A stretch of 64,000 nt of DNA from Actinoplanes lobatus. GTDB taxonomy: Bacteria; Actinomycetota; Actinomycetes; Mycobacteriales; Micromonosporaceae. Numbering within the stretch: the first letter of the stretch is position 1; the number at the start of each line of letters is the position of its first letter. The notes beneath the pieces are model-generated. The model made no database searches, was not told where the DNA came from, and saw only the letters and a program-made list of their open reading frames with translations. Made by a program: the position numbers and the translations under genes. This document shows, in pieces, positions 33,545-41,976 of this stretch. The DNA is taken from assembly GCF_014205215.1 (NCBI RefSeq), contig NZ_JACHNC010000001.1, positions 1,245,001 through 1,309,000 of the forward strand, written 5' to 3'.

Positions 33545-33717
33545 GTCGGCTAGCCTCTCACGCCCAGCGATTCTCGGCCAGCACGGTCCAGATTTCGGGA
33601 GTGTGCCGAGTCGCACAACGGCAACATCTTGTAACAGTTGGCCCCTAAGCTGTACGGCTACGCTCCGTGAGTAGCGCATCACGAGCCGGAGTTGCGACAC
33701 TCGGGCCGGAGGCGCTC

Positions 33718-34914
33718 ATGCAGGCTCAGGCCGTCCACGACGACTCACCGACCCGGCCGCTGTCCGGCCCGCACCGCCGCCCGGCACGCCGGGCGGCCAC
33801 CCTGTTCTGGACGTGGATCCCGTCCCTGCTGCCGGCCGCGGCCATGCTGATCGTCGGCCGGATCGGGCTGACCGGCCCGGCGCCCGGCCCGCGGGAGGCG
33901 CTGACCGGCGACTCCCCGGCCGCCCTCGTCGAGGCGGGCCGCGCGGCCGACGCCGTGCTGGTCCCCTACCGGATCCTGCTGCACTACTGGAGCCAGGTGG
34001 CCGGCGACTCGGTGGTCGCGCTACGGGCGCCGTCGCTGCTCGCCATGGCGCTCGCCGCCGGGCTCACCGGGGAGCTGGGCCGCCGGCTGCTCACCCCCGG
34101 GGCCGGCCTGTGCGGCGGCCTGCTGCTGGTGGCACTGCCGGTGACCAGCCGGTACGCCCAGGAGGCCGGCCCGCACGCCCTGGCCCTGTGCGCGGCCACC
34201 GCCGCCACACTGCTGCTCTACCTAGCCCTGGACCGGCCGGGGGCGCTGCGCTGGATCGGGTACGGGCTGGCCGTCGCGGTGACCGGGCTGGCGCATCCGG
34301 CGACCCTGCTGGTGCTGGCGGGGCACACGTACACCGTGGTGTCCCGGTGGCGACTCAGCCGGGAGCGGTCGCTGTTCTGGTGGTTCCCGGTGACCCTGCT
34401 GGCCCTGGTGGTCCCGGCGCCGCTGGTCTCCCTCGGGGTGCGCCAGCACACCGCGCTCTTCCTCTACCGGCCCGGCACGCCGTGGGAGATGCTGCGCGCC
34501 GCCCCGGAGGCGTTCTTCGGCGCGGCCGCGGCCGGGCTGTTGGTGACCGGCCTGGCCCTGGCCGCCCGCTGGCCGGACCGGGCGCTGCTGCGGGAGCTGG
34601 CGGTGCTCGCCGTGCTGCCGCCGGTCGCGCTGCTCGCCGCGTCCTTCCTGACCGGCCCGCTGTGGCAGCCCCGCTACGTGCTCTTCGCCCTGCCCGCGGT
34701 CGTGCTGCTGGCCGCGGCCGCGCTGCGCGGGTTGCGGCTGCGCGCGGTGGTCACGGTGGTCCTGGTGGCCGCGCTCGGGCTACCCCAGCAGCAGGCGCTG
34801 CGTCAGCGTTTCTCGAGCGGCACCACCAGCACGGCCTCGGTGCCGCCGCCGGCCCGGTTGCGCAGCTCGATGCTGCCCCGCAGCTCACCGGTGGCCAGCG
34901 CCCGGACGATCTGA
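33718..34914 (+). CDS. Polytopic glycosyltransferase-like (GT39/87-type) membrane protein
   Basis: Membrane protein of about 398 residues with around nine hydrophobic segments, starting after a basic N-terminus. It resembles actinobacterial mannosyltransferase-like polytopic proteins (LLHYWSQVAGDSVVALRAPSLL is the typical segment after the first loop, split here over about residues 84-105). The usual C-terminal soluble domain is absent. The last 37 residues are encoded antisense to the 3' end of pdtaS and look like a run-on tail. Start ATG 33718 has GGAGG seven bases upstream; GTG 33667 is an alternative. The donor and acceptor are unknown. Confidence 0.7.
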   Translation: MQAQAVHDDSPTRPLSGPHRRPARRAATLFWTWIPSLLPAAAMLIVGRIGLTGPAPGPREALTGDSPAALVEAGRAADAVLVPYRILLHYWSQVAGDSVVALRAPSLLAMALAAGLTGELGRRLLTPGAGLCGGLLLVALPVTSRYAQEAGPHALALCAATAATLLLYLALDRPGALRWIGYGLAVAVTGLAHPATLLVLAGHTYTVVSRWRLSRERSLFWWFPVTLLALVVPAPLVSLGVRQHTALFLYRPGTPWEMLRAAPEAFFGAAAAGLLVTGLALAARWPDRALLRELAVLAVLPPVALLAASFLTGPLWQPRYVLFALPAVVLLAAAALRGLRLRAVVTVVLVAALGLPQQQALRQRFSSGTTSTASVPPPARLRSSMLPRSSPVASARTI

Positions 34915-36353
34915 AGCCCGAGACGGTTGCTGCCCTCGAACTTGAAGCCGTCCGGCAGGCCGCGCCCGTTGTCGGCCACGGTGACGTGCAGCTGCTTACG
35001 GAACCGGTGCGCGGAGACGACCACCTCGCCGTCGCTGCCGGCCGGGGCGCCGGCCGCCTCCTCGTCCTCCTCGGGCTCCGGGAAGCCGTGCTCGACCGCG
35101 TTGATCAGCAGCTCGTTGAGGACCATGACCAGGGAGGTGGCGATCTCGGCGGGCAGCACCCCGAAGGTGCCGTCCCGCCGGATCCGGACCGGGGAGCCGG
35201 TGGTGGCCACCTCGGTCGCGGCCTGGGCGACCCGGTCCACGATGCCGTCGAACTCGACCGCCTCGTCGCTGGACATCGACAGCGTCTCGTGGACCAGGGC
35301 GATCGAGGCGACCCGGCGGACCGACTCCTCCAGCGCCATCCGGGCCTCCGGCGCGTCCACCCGGCGGGCCTGGAGGCGCAGCAGCGCGGCCACGGTCTGG
35401 AGGTTGTTCTTCACCCGGTGGTGGATCTCCCGGATGGTGGCGTCCTTGGTCATCAGGGCCCGCTCCCGGCGGCGCACCTCGGTCACGTCCCGGACCAGCA
35501 CCAGGGCGCCGATCGGCACACCGGCCGGCAGCAGCGGCAGCGCCCGGGTGAGGACGGTGGCGCCGCGCGCCTCCACCTCCATCCGGGCCGGGAACTCGCC
35601 GCGCAGCGACCCGAGGATCCGCTCGGACGCGTCGTTGCCCTCCAGCGGGTCGCCGGAGAGCCGGCTGGCGAGCTTGGCCAGTTCCTCCCCGACCAGGTGC
35701 GCGTTGAAGCCGAGCCGCCGGTACGCCGACTGCGCGTTCGGGCTCGCGTAGGTCACCTTGCCGGAGGCGTCCAGCCGGATCAGCCCGTCCCCGACCCGGG
35801 GCGCCGAGGTGATCTCGCCGGGCAGGCGGGGCGGCGGGAACGTCCCGTCCGCCACCATCTGCGCCAGGTCGTCGGCCGTGGTCAGGTAGTTCAGCTCGAG
35901 CTGGCTCGGGGTGCGCGCGGTGCTCAGGTTGGTGTCCCGGCCGATCACCGCGATCACCTCGCTGAGCGCCTCCTCCAGGTCGGTGGCGTCGCGCAGCCGC
36001 ACCGGGATGGCCTCGTGCCGGGCGGGGGTGTCCCCGTACCAGACCGGATCGCCCTCCCGCCAGATCCGCTCCTGCGTGATGGCGACGTCGAGGTGCGCCA
36101 CCTCCGGCCCGCCGACGATCTTGCCGACCTGGTCGTCCTGGTACGCCGTGGGCGCGGTGGTGGGCCGCACCTGCGCGACGCACAGGAACTCCCGCGGCTG
36201 CCTCGGCTCCCCCTTGATCGGCACCCAGAGCAGCAGGTCCGCGAAGGAGAGGTCGGACAGCAGCTGCCAGTCACCGGCGATCCGGTGCAGGTGATCGATG
36301 TCGGCGGGGCTCAGGCCGGTGTGCTCTTCGACAAGGTCACGGAGGGTGGACAC
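34803..36353 (-). CDS. pdtaS: Sensor histidine kinase PdtaS-like (HisKA_2)
   Basis: Cytosolic kinase of 516 residues. The N-terminal GAF domain (about 1-150) and PAS domain (about 185-300) lead to the HisKA_2 phosphoacceptor box EIHHRVKNNLQTVAALL (His near 320). A HATPase domain with N-box VLNELLINAVEHG and G-box DNGRGLPDG follows. An acidic insert (EPEEDEEAAG) sits in the ATP lid. In mycobacteria PdtaS phosphorylates PdtaR, an RNA-binding antiterminator; no pdtaR is in this window. It overlaps the convergent membrane protein gene by 112 bases, an unusually long tail-to-tail overlap. Confidence 0.9.
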   Translation of the reverse strand: MSTLRDLVEEHTGLSPADIDHLHRIAGDWQLLSDLSFADLLLWVPIKGEPRQPREFLCVAQVRPTTAPTAYQDDQVGKIVGGPEVAHLDVAITQERIWREGDPVWYGDTPARHEAIPVRLRDATDLEEALSEVIAVIGRDTNLSTARTPSQLELNYLTTADDLAQMVADGTFPPPRLPGEITSAPRVGDGLIRLDASGKVTYASPNAQSAYRRLGFNAHLVGEELAKLASRLSGDPLEGNDASERILGSLRGEFPARMEVEARGATVLTRALPLLPAGVPIGALVLVRDVTEVRRRERALMTKDATIREIHHRVKNNLQTVAALLRLQARRVDAPEARMALEESVRRVASIALVHETLSMSSDEAVEFDGIVDRVAQAATEVATTGSPVRIRRDGTFGVLPAEIATSLVMVLNELLINAVEHGFPEPEEDEEAAGAPAGSDGEVVVSAHRFRKQLHVTVADNGRGLPDGFKFEGSNRLGLQIVRALATGELRGSIELRNRAGGGTEAVLVVPLEKR

Positions 36354-36368
36354 CGGCCCAGCCTATTT

Positions 36369-37424
36369 CTAAAGCGTGGTGGTGACCTTCTTCAAACCGC
36401 GAGGAGCATCGGGATCTTCGCCACGTGCCAATGCCAGCGCGAGCGCGAGCTGCTGCAACGGCAGGATGTCGAGCAGCGGCGAATAGCGCTCGTCGACGGC
36501 CGGCACGGCGAGCCGGGCCGAGGCGCCGGGCACGTCGGCGGCGCCGACGGTCACCACGTCCGCACGGCGCTCCCCGAGCCGGGTCACCACGTCCCGCATC
36601 GAGCGGCCACCCGGGCCGTCACCGACCACCGCGAGCACCGGCACGTCCGGGTCGGTCATGGCGAGCGGGCCGTGCAGCAGGTCGGCGCCGGAGAACGCGA
36701 GCGCCGGCAGGTACGACGTCTCCATCAGCTTGAGGGCGGTCTCCCGGGCGGTGGGGTACGCGTACCCCCGCCCGGTGGTCACCAGGCTGGAGGCGAACCG
36801 GTAGCGCTGGGCCAGATTCTCGGCCGACCGGTCGGCGAGCACCTCGGCGGCCAGCCCGGGCAGCCTGTCGAGGGCGGCCCGCTCGCCGGCGGGCAGCCTC
36901 CCGTCGCCGGCCCGGATGCCCTCGACCAGCAGCAGCAGGGCGAGCAGCTCGGCTGTGTAGGTCTTGGTGGCGGCGACGGCCCGCTCGTGCCCGGCGACCA
37001 CGTCGATCGACAGTTCGGCGGCCTCCGCGAGGGGCGATGAAGGGTTGTTGGTGACCGCCAGGGTGAGCGCGCCGGTCTCCCGGGCCACGTTGAGCACCCC
37101 GGCGAGGTCGGGCGAGCCGCCGCTCTGGCTGACGCCGATCACCAGCGTGCCGGTCAGGTCGGGGCGGGCGCCGTAGAGCGTGATGGCGCTCGGGGAGGCG
37201 CTGGCCACCGGCAGGCCGAGCCGGATCTCGGCGAGGTAGGCGCCGTAGAGCGCGGCGTGATCGGAGGTGCCGCGGCCGACGAACAGGACGCTGCGCGGCG
37301 CCCGGCGGGCCACCTCGGCGGCCACCTCGGCGATGGCGCCGGCGGGCCCGTCCTCCAGCAGCCGCGCGAACCCGGCGGGTTGCTCCGCGATGTCCGCTGC
37401 CATCCCCAGGCCTCGCTGTGTCAC
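36369..37424 (-). CDS. SIS-domain sugar isomerase (GlmS C-terminal-like/AgaS-like)
   Basis: Two SIS domains in 351 residues, without the N-terminal glutaminase domain of GlmS. It binds phosphosugars such as glucosamine 6-phosphate. Conserved sites are FVGRGTSDHAAL (about 47-58), GVSQSGGSPD (about 97-106) and TKTYTAELLALLLL in the first domain. ETALKLMETSYLPA and DLLHGPLAM are in the second, with the C-terminal Lys-containing KKVTTTL. A role as an amino-sugar phosphate deaminase/isomerase is likely. The 141-base upstream region holds short palindromes (CTTGCAAG at 37471; TCGT-N6-ACGA at 37502), possible operators. Confidence 0.82.
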   Translation of the reverse strand: MTQRGLGMAADIAEQPAGFARLLEDGPAGAIAEVAAEVARRAPRSVLFVGRGTSDHAALYGAYLAEIRLGLPVASASPSAITLYGARPDLTGTLVIGVSQSGGSPDLAGVLNVARETGALTLAVTNNPSSPLAEAAELSIDVVAGHERAVAATKTYTAELLALLLLVEGIRAGDGRLPAGERAALDRLPGLAAEVLADRSAENLAQRYRFASSLVTTGRGYAYPTARETALKLMETSYLPALAFSGADLLHGPLAMTDPDVPVLAVVGDGPGGRSMRDVVTRLGERRADVVTVGAADVPGASARLAVPAVDERYSPLLDILPLQQLALALALARGEDPDAPRGLKKVTTTL

Positions 37425-37565
37425 GTGATCCTCCCCTTTTCGCGCGCTCCTTGCGCATTCTGTGCGCAGTCTTGCAAGAAACAGCTTACTCGGTCAAGGT
37501 TTCGTGCATGAACGAGCAAACGTGAGGACTGACAACGAGCGGCGCTTCCCCTAGGGTCTTCACTC

Positions 37566-39104
37566 GTGGATTCCCCCTCGGCCCACCGTGACCTCGCGCG
37601 TGCTCGCGACGCCCTCGAGCGCGGCGAAACCGCGTCCGCGGCCGGGCACATCGCCGCCGCCCTGGCCCACGCCCCCACCCTGCCCGACACCCACGAGCTG
37701 CTCAGCCGATTGGCGGCACGAGCCGACGGCGGGCTGGACCTGTTCCCGGTGGAGCCGTACGCGCCGGTCGGCCGGCTCGCCGCCCGGGCCCACCTGCTCG
37801 CCGCCACCGGGCGCCCCGAGGAAGGGCTGCCACTGCTCGCCGCCGCCAGCGGGCACAGCCCCGGGCTGGACTGGGCCGGAGTGCCCTGGGTCGGCGACCC
37901 GGCCCTCGGCGCGCGGATCGATCCGGGGGTGCTCGCGCGTACCGTGATGCGGCTCTGCACCGCGGTCGGTGACCCGGCCCCGGCCGGTTCGGTCACCACG
38001 CTGCGGCCGTACCTCGAGGTGGTCCGGCACGCGGTCGCCGCCCACGGCGAGCACGGCATGCTGCTCGGCGCCGGCTCGGCGCTGGCCCGCCGGCTCGGCG
38101 AGGTACGACTGGCCGTCGACTGGGCCGGACGGGGCTCCCGGGCACAGCCGTCCAAGCTCGCCGAGATCTGGCTGGGGTACGCGTACCGCAGCGCCGGCCG
38201 GATGCCGGAGGCGCTCGCCGCACTGCGCCGCGCCGTCGCCTACGACCCCGACGACCTCTCGGTGTACGCCGACGTCGCCGCCACCCTGGCCGACCTGGGC
38301 CGGCTCGACGAGGCGCTCCGCTGGACCGAACTCGCCCTGGAACGCGACCCGGACTTCGACTGCGTGGTGCACACCGCCCACCGGCTGCGCTACCGCGCCG
38401 ACGGCGACGTCGCCCACCTGGTCGACCTGGCCGACTTCATCCGCGGCCACCCGGACGACGCCCACGAGCACACCGACCTGGAGGAGTGCTGCCGGGAGAC
38501 GCCATGGCTGGGCGGGCTCCCGGCCGGGGCGCCGCTGCCCGCCGGCCGGGCACCGGTCAACGCCGAGCCGTCCGCCGACGCGCTGCACCGGCTGCAACGG
38601 ATCTCCGGCGCCACCTGGCCGCACCCGCCGGGCGCCTACGACCGGGCGCTCGGGCTGGTCCTGGTCGAGCCGTGGGAACTGCTGGCCCTGCTCGCCCACC
38701 CGGAGACCACCCGCGCCGACCAGCAGAACGGGCTGGAGGTGTGGGCCTGCCTGGGCCTGCTGCACCACGGGGCCGAGGAGCCCTGGCCGGAGTCGAGCCG
38801 CCGCAGGCTGCTGCTCGGCCTGCTCGACGGCGAGGTGGACCGGGTGACCCAGGCCGCGCTGTTCGCCCTGGTCGCCTACGCCTGGGTGGACCCGGAGGCC
38901 CGGGCCGACGTGGCCGCCGTGGTGGCGGCCCGGCTCACCGAGACCGCCTCCCGGCCGAACGCCCGCGCGGTCGCCGAACTCGCCCTGGCCGCGCCCGCCC
39001 TGGACCGGCCGACCCGGGAACTGGCCTCGGCCACCATCCGTGTCCCGGCCGTCCCCCGTCAGCGGGGCCGGGGCCGCTCCCTGCTGCGCTGGCGCCGCGA
39101 CTAG
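37566..39104 (+). CDS. Tetratricopeptide-repeat protein
   Basis: Cytosolic TPR scaffold of 512 residues. At least four TPR-like helix pairs can be seen; the clearest are about residues 197-265, with the spaced pattern GYAYRSAGRMPEALAALRR and DVAATLADLGRLDEALRW. The N-terminal 60 residues also form a TPR-like pair. The C-terminal half is helical and ends in an Arg-rich tail (RQRGRGRSLLRWRRD). No enzymatic motif. GTG 37566 is used as start. It meets the biotin carrier gene tail-to-tail with eight bases between the stops. Confidence 0.75.
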   Translation: MDSPSAHRDLARARDALERGETASAAGHIAAALAHAPTLPDTHELLSRLAARADGGLDLFPVEPYAPVGRLAARAHLLAATGRPEEGLPLLAAASGHSPGLDWAGVPWVGDPALGARIDPGVLARTVMRLCTAVGDPAPAGSVTTLRPYLEVVRHAVAAHGEHGMLLGAGSALARRLGEVRLAVDWAGRGSRAQPSKLAEIWLGYAYRSAGRMPEALAALRRAVAYDPDDLSVYADVAATLADLGRLDEALRWTELALERDPDFDCVVHTAHRLRYRADGDVAHLVDLADFIRGHPDDAHEHTDLEECCRETPWLGGLPAGAPLPAGRAPVNAEPSADALHRLQRISGATWPHPPGAYDRALGLVLVEPWELLALLAHPETTRADQQNGLEVWACLGLLHHGAEEPWPESSRRRLLLGLLDGEVDRVTQAALFALVAYAWVDPEARADVAAVVAARLTETASRPNARAVAELALAAPALDRPTRELASATIRVPAVPRQRGRGRSLLRWRRD

Positions 39105-39119
39105 GACGTGCCCTAGTCG
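39098..39119. terminator. Small palindrome spanning both convergent stop codons
   Basis: A perfect 8-bp stem CGACTAGG/CCTAGTCG with a six-base loop contains the TAG stops of the TPR and biotin-carrier genes. It may act as a weak bidirectional terminator, or may simply reflect both genes ending in GAC-TAG. Confidence 0.4.
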
Positions 39120-39328
39120 ATGACGGCGATGAGGTCGCCCTCCTGGACCGTGTCACCCTCGTGCACGGCCAGCCGGGCGACCGTCCCGCCGGTCTCGGCG
39201 TGCACCGGGACCTCCATCTTCATCGACTCCAGGATGACCAGCGTGTCCCCCTGGGTGACGGTGGCGCCGGGCGCTGTCACGACCTTCCACACGTTGGCCC
39301 CCATCTCGGCACGGATCTCGTCCGCCAT
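39113..39328 (-). CDS. Biotin/lipoyl-attachment domain carrier protein
   Basis: A 71-residue stand-alone biotinyl domain. It has the biotinylation motif ESMKME (Lys near 42) in a hammerhead barrel fold and ends in GDLIAVID. It is the counterpart of mycobacterial TB7.3 (Rv3221c), a biotinylated protein next to the rshA-sigH locus. It probably carries CO2-biotin for an acyl-CoA carboxylase encoded elsewhere. The neighbourhood (bL37, rsrA, sigR) is conserved in actinobacteria. Confidence 0.9.
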   Translation of the reverse strand: MADEIRAEMGANVWKVVTAPGATVTQGDTLVILESMKMEVPVHAETGGTVARLAVHEGDTVQEGDLIAVID

Positions 39329-39465
39329 GGCTCGGCCTCCTCGTCCGTCGGCACGGTTCGGTGAAGGCCATCACATCACGGATCGGACGCGGGTGAGTCC
39401 GGTCCGGCCGGACCGGCCCATTACGATCGGCAACGAGTTCCAGCACCACGAACAGGAGACGCGAC

Positions 39466-39540
39466 ATGGCCAAGAAGGCTCGCAAGAAGAAGGCCCGTAA
39501 GAAGAGCGGCGCCAACCACGGCAAGCGCCCCAACAGCTGA
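39466..39540 (+). CDS. Tiny basic ribosomal protein, bL37-like
   Basis: A 24-residue protein, MAKKARKKKARKKSGANHGK then RPNS. The Lys/Arg-rich body and the NHGKRPN end match the bL37 protein seen in mycobacterial 50S ribosomes. AGGAG lies eight bases before the ATG. It is far below most ORF length cut-offs. A terminator palindrome follows directly. Its place beside the biotin carrier and rsrA agrees with the actinobacterial arrangement as I recall it. Confidence 0.85.
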   Translation: MAKKARKKKARKKSGANHGKRPNS

Positions 39541-39548
39541 AAAACGAG

Positions 39549-39572
39549 AAGGCCCGGCGATCGCCGGGCCTT
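39549..39572. terminator. Bidirectional terminator after bL37
   Basis: A perfect 24-base palindrome (AAGGCCCGGCGA and its complement) preceded by AAAAACGAG and followed by TTTCG. It can end the bL37 transcript and also the rsrA transcript coming from the other side. Confidence 0.85.
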
Positions 39573-39609
39573 TCGTCACCTCAGGTTCGTCCCCTCCGGG
39601 TTCGTCACC

Positions 39610-39888
39610 TCAGGGCAGGAACTCCTTGGTCTCCGTCTGCACCTCGAGCTGCCCCAGCTTGTGACGCAGCCGGTCACGCAGCTCGGCCGGCGCCCGCTCG
39701 TCGCCGCAGCACCGGCTGACCAGCGCCTTCACGTCGTGCTCGATGCCGAACTCGCGCAGGCAGCCGGCGCACTCGTCGAGGTGCTTCTGGATCAGCCGGC
39801 GGCGCTCCTCCGAGCACTCCAGGTCCAGGTAGAGATAGACCTCGCTCAGGACGATCCCGCAGTCGTTCTCGTTCTCCTCGGGCTCCAT
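39610..39888 (-). CDS. rsrA: Zinc-binding anti-sigma factor RsrA
   Basis: Redox-sensitive ZAS anti-sigma factor of 92 residues that holds SigR until disulfide stress releases zinc. The family ligands are present: Cys10 (NDCG), Cys25 (LEC), the His37-x3-Cys41-x2-Cys44 core (KHLDECAGC), and Cys61-Cys62 region (RCCGDE). The start ATG 39888 is four bases from the sigR stop, so both are made from one transcript in near-equal amounts. This arrangement is that of sigR-rsrA in Streptomyces and sigH-rshA in mycobacteria. Confidence 0.93.
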   Translation of the reverse strand: MEPEENENDCGIVLSEVYLYLDLECSEERRRLIQKHLDECAGCLREFGIEHDVKALVSRCCGDERAPAELRDRLRHKLGQLEVQTETKEFLP

Positions 39889-39892
39889 CTCG

Positions 39893-40495
39893 TCATGCCC
39901 CCTGCGGCTCGGAGGTCGCGGCCCGGGTGATGCCCCGGTCCGCCGCGTACTGCTCGAGCAGCTTGCGCAGGTTGCGCCGGCCGCGGTGCAGCCGGGACAT
40001 GACCGTGCCGATCGGCGTGCCCATGATGTCGGCGATCTCCTTGTACGAGAAACCCTCGACATCGGCGAGGTAGACGGCGAGCCGGAAGTCCTCCGGCAGG
40101 GATTGCAGCGCTTCCTTGATGTCGCTGTCCGGAAGCCGGTCCAGCGCCTCGGTCTCGGCCGACCGCAGACCCTGCGACGTGTGCGACTCGCTCGACGCGA
40201 GCTGCCAGTCGGTGATCTCCTCGGTCGGCGCCTGCACCGGCTGCCGCTGCTTGCGCCGGTACGAGTTGATGTACGTGTTCGTCAGGATCCGGTAGAGCCA
40301 GGCCTTGAGGTTCGTCCCCTGTTCGAACTGGTGGAAGGCGGAGAACGCCTTCAGGAACGTCTCCTGCACCAGGTCCTCGGCGTCGGCCGGATTCCGGGTC
40401 ATCCGCAGGCCGGCCGCGTACAGCTGGTCGACGAACGGCAACGCCTCACGCTCGAAGCGCTCTCGGCGCTCCTCGATCCGCTCCCTCTGGGCCAC
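39893..40495 (-). CDS. sigR: ECF sigma factor SigR/SigH
   Basis: Thiol-oxidative-stress sigma factor; the short form has 200 residues. Region 2 is [17 protein letters not shown] (about 26-42) with the -10 contact helix [20 protein letters not shown] split over about 56-75. Region 4 holds [19 protein letters not shown] (about 150-168). The start GTG 40495 has the ribosome site AGGGGAGAG six bases upstream. The frame stays open upstream to a TTG at 40720, with in-frame GTG codons at 40699 and 40696 behind GGAAGGGG. A SigR-type promoter lies before that, so a longer isoform like Streptomyces SigR-prime (extended by about 67 residues) is likely on induction. Confidence 0.93.
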   Translation of the reverse strand: MAQRERIEERRERFEREALPFVDQLYAAGLRMTRNPADAEDLVQETFLKAFSAFHQFEQGTNLKAWLYRILTNTYINSYRRKQRQPVQAPTEEITDWQLASSESHTSQGLRSAETEALDRLPDSDIKEALQSLPEDFRLAVYLADVEGFSYKEIADIMGTPIGTVMSRLHRGRRNLRKLLEQYAADRGITRAATSEPQGA

Positions 40496-40735
40496 CCTGG
40501 ACTCTCCCCTCGACCGCCCCGCCGAGGATACGGGTCGAGCCCGCGTGACGCTCTCGAAAACCGCGGGTGTGCTCACGCTCACCGACGGCGACACCTGCGG
40601 AGCCCCGGCCGCGGGCCACTCGGGGGAGCTCAGAAGGCCCCGCACCCGGTTCGCCCCCCGGCCGTCACGCTCGACGCATTCGGTACCGGCACGCACCACA
40701 GAACCCCTTCCCGCCGACAAAGTCTCATCCGCTGT

Positions 40736-40763
40736 AACGCCGGCCAGGGTTCCTCACATTCCC
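40736..40763 (-). promoter_or_regulatory. SigR-type autoregulatory promoter
   Basis: On the minus strand GGGAAT (40763-40758) and GTT (40738-40736) are separated by 19 bases, close to the SigR/SigH consensus GGAAT-N18-GTT. Transcription would start near 40729 and include the N-terminal extension of sigR. It is the best match to this consensus near the operon. Confidence 0.65.
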
Positions 40764-40767
40764 TATC

Positions 40768-41376
40768 TCAGCGCGCCCAGGAATGGCGGCGGAGCCATTC
40801 GATCGCGATCACCACCGAGTCGGAGAGGCCTTTGCGCAGATCGTGCACGGCGCCCGGCCGAACGGCCACCTCGACCGTGCCGGCCGGCTCCGGCACCCCG
40901 AACGGGTCCCGGTCACCGTTGATCACCAGTGCCGGCAGATCGGTGGGCAGCTCCCCCGCCCGGCTCTTCTCCGGCTTGCCCGGCGGATGCAGCGGGAAGG
41001 CCAGGGCGAGCACCCCCGCGGCGCCGAGGGTGGTCGCGGTCCGGCACGCGACGCGCGCTCCGCTGGAGCGCCCGCCCACGATCAACGGCATCCCCGGTAC
41101 GCCGATCGCGCGCACCACCGCGGTCCAGGCCTCGTCGAGGTGCCCGGCCGGCGCGGGCGCACGACGGCCGGCCACCCGGTACGGCTGCGTGACCAGGGCG
41201 ACCCGGACCCCGGCGGCCACCGCGGCGTCGCACACCGCCACCAGGTCCGGCGCGTCGACCCCGCCACCGGCCCCGTGACCGAGGACGAGCAGGGACAGCG
41301 CCGGACCGGAGGGGTCGCTGACGGCCACGACCGCGGGGCCGCGCGGCGTTTCGATTTCAAGATCCGTACGGGACAC
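40768..41376 (-). CDS. Alpha/beta hydrolase (KANL3/Tex30 or dienelactone-hydrolase-like)
   Basis: Small cytosolic hydrolase of 202 residues. The oxyanion motif LVLGHGAGGG (about 30-39), nucleophile elbow GGRSSGARV (Ser near 104), Asp in INGDRDPFG (near 155) and His in VHDLRKG (near 179) make a complete triad. It is similar to KANL3/Tex30-type hydrolases. Its substrate is not known. It lies upstream of sigR on the same strand; the SigR promoter begins five bases after its stop. Confidence 0.8.
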   Translation of the reverse strand: MSRTDLEIETPRGPAVVAVSDPSGPALSLLVLGHGAGGGVDAPDLVAVCDAAVAAGVRVALVTQPYRVAGRRAPAPAGHLDEAWTAVVRAIGVPGMPLIVGGRSSGARVACRTATTLGAAGVLALAFPLHPPGKPEKSRAGELPTDLPALVINGDRDPFGVPEPAGTVEVAVRPGAVHDLRKGLSDSVVIAIEWLRRHSWAR

Positions 41377-41389
41377 GAGTCCCGTTGTA

Positions 41390-41785
41390 TCAGCGACTGA
41401 CCGGAATCAGGTTGAGCAGACGGCGATCCTCGGCGTCCGGCGAGTCGTCGATCTCCTCACCGTCGGCCTGGATCCGCTCCCGCCAGGCCACCAGCATGGC
41501 CCGGCGCTCCCGTGGCGTGGTGCCGCCCCAGACGCCGTGGCAGTCGCCGACCTGGAGCGCCCAGGCCAGGCATGGGCCCTGCACCTCGCACGTGCCGCAG
41601 AGGGCGACGGCGCCCCCGGACGGCTCGTTCGGCGCGGGAAAGAACGTCTCGGGATCCACGCTGCGGCAGGCGCCCCGTGTGCGCCAGGCCTCGTCGGTAC
41701 GTCGTTGCGCGATCGCCTCGAGCAGCCGCGGGTCGCGTCGCGCGATGGCTACCTCGTGCGGACGCGGCATGCGTGCTCGTGTCAT
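41390..41785 (-). CDS. WhiB-family (Wbl) regulator
   Basis: Wbl protein of 131 residues with extended N- and C-termini. Cluster ligands are in GACRSVD (near 40), CGTC (near 63-66) and EVQGPC (near 72), the usual C-n-C-x2-C-x5-C. GVWGG and TPRERRAMLVAWRERI follow. The extra 35 residues at the N-terminus and an acidic tail (DGEEIDDSPDAEDR) separate it from WhiB1. A second in-frame ATG is six codons later. The AT-rich upstream region holds an 18-bp palindrome. Sited next to sigR, it may belong to the same oxidative response, as an inference. Confidence 0.85.
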   Translation of the reverse strand: MTRARMPRPHEVAIARRDPRLLEAIAQRRTDEAWRTRGACRSVDPETFFPAPNEPSGGAVALCGTCEVQGPCLAWALQVGDCHGVWGGTTPRERRAMLVAWRERIQADGEEIDDSPDAEDRRLLNLIPVSR

Positions 41786-41865
41786 CAGCCCACCTCCCCC
41801 GTGGGACCGGAACTGCTGTGGCGGCCAGGCCGCACCTTACGGTCCGGCACCACTCCGGCGCTGGT

Positions 41866-41883
41866 TTGTACCGCAGGGTACAA
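41866..41883. promoter_or_regulatory. 18-bp palindrome upstream of the wbl gene
   Basis: TTGTACC-GCAG-GGTACAA, a perfect dyad about 81-98 bases before the Wbl ATG, in an AT-richer 190-base stretch between wbl and the SRAP gene. It is probably an operator for wbl; the binding protein is unknown. Confidence 0.5.
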
Positions 41884-41976
41884 GATCAGAACAAGGGGGT
41901 GATCTATCTTGAAACAAAGTTGGCCAACGAGAATGGCCACATAAACCGACAAAGACCTTTGTTGATCTTCACTTGT

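Noticed and set aside
37471..37515. DasR-type site before the SIS isomerase gene
   Set aside because: Small palindromes CTTGCAAG and TCGT-N6-ACGA are present, but they do not match the DasR consensus (ACTGGTCTAGACCACT-like). They are mentioned only as possible operators.
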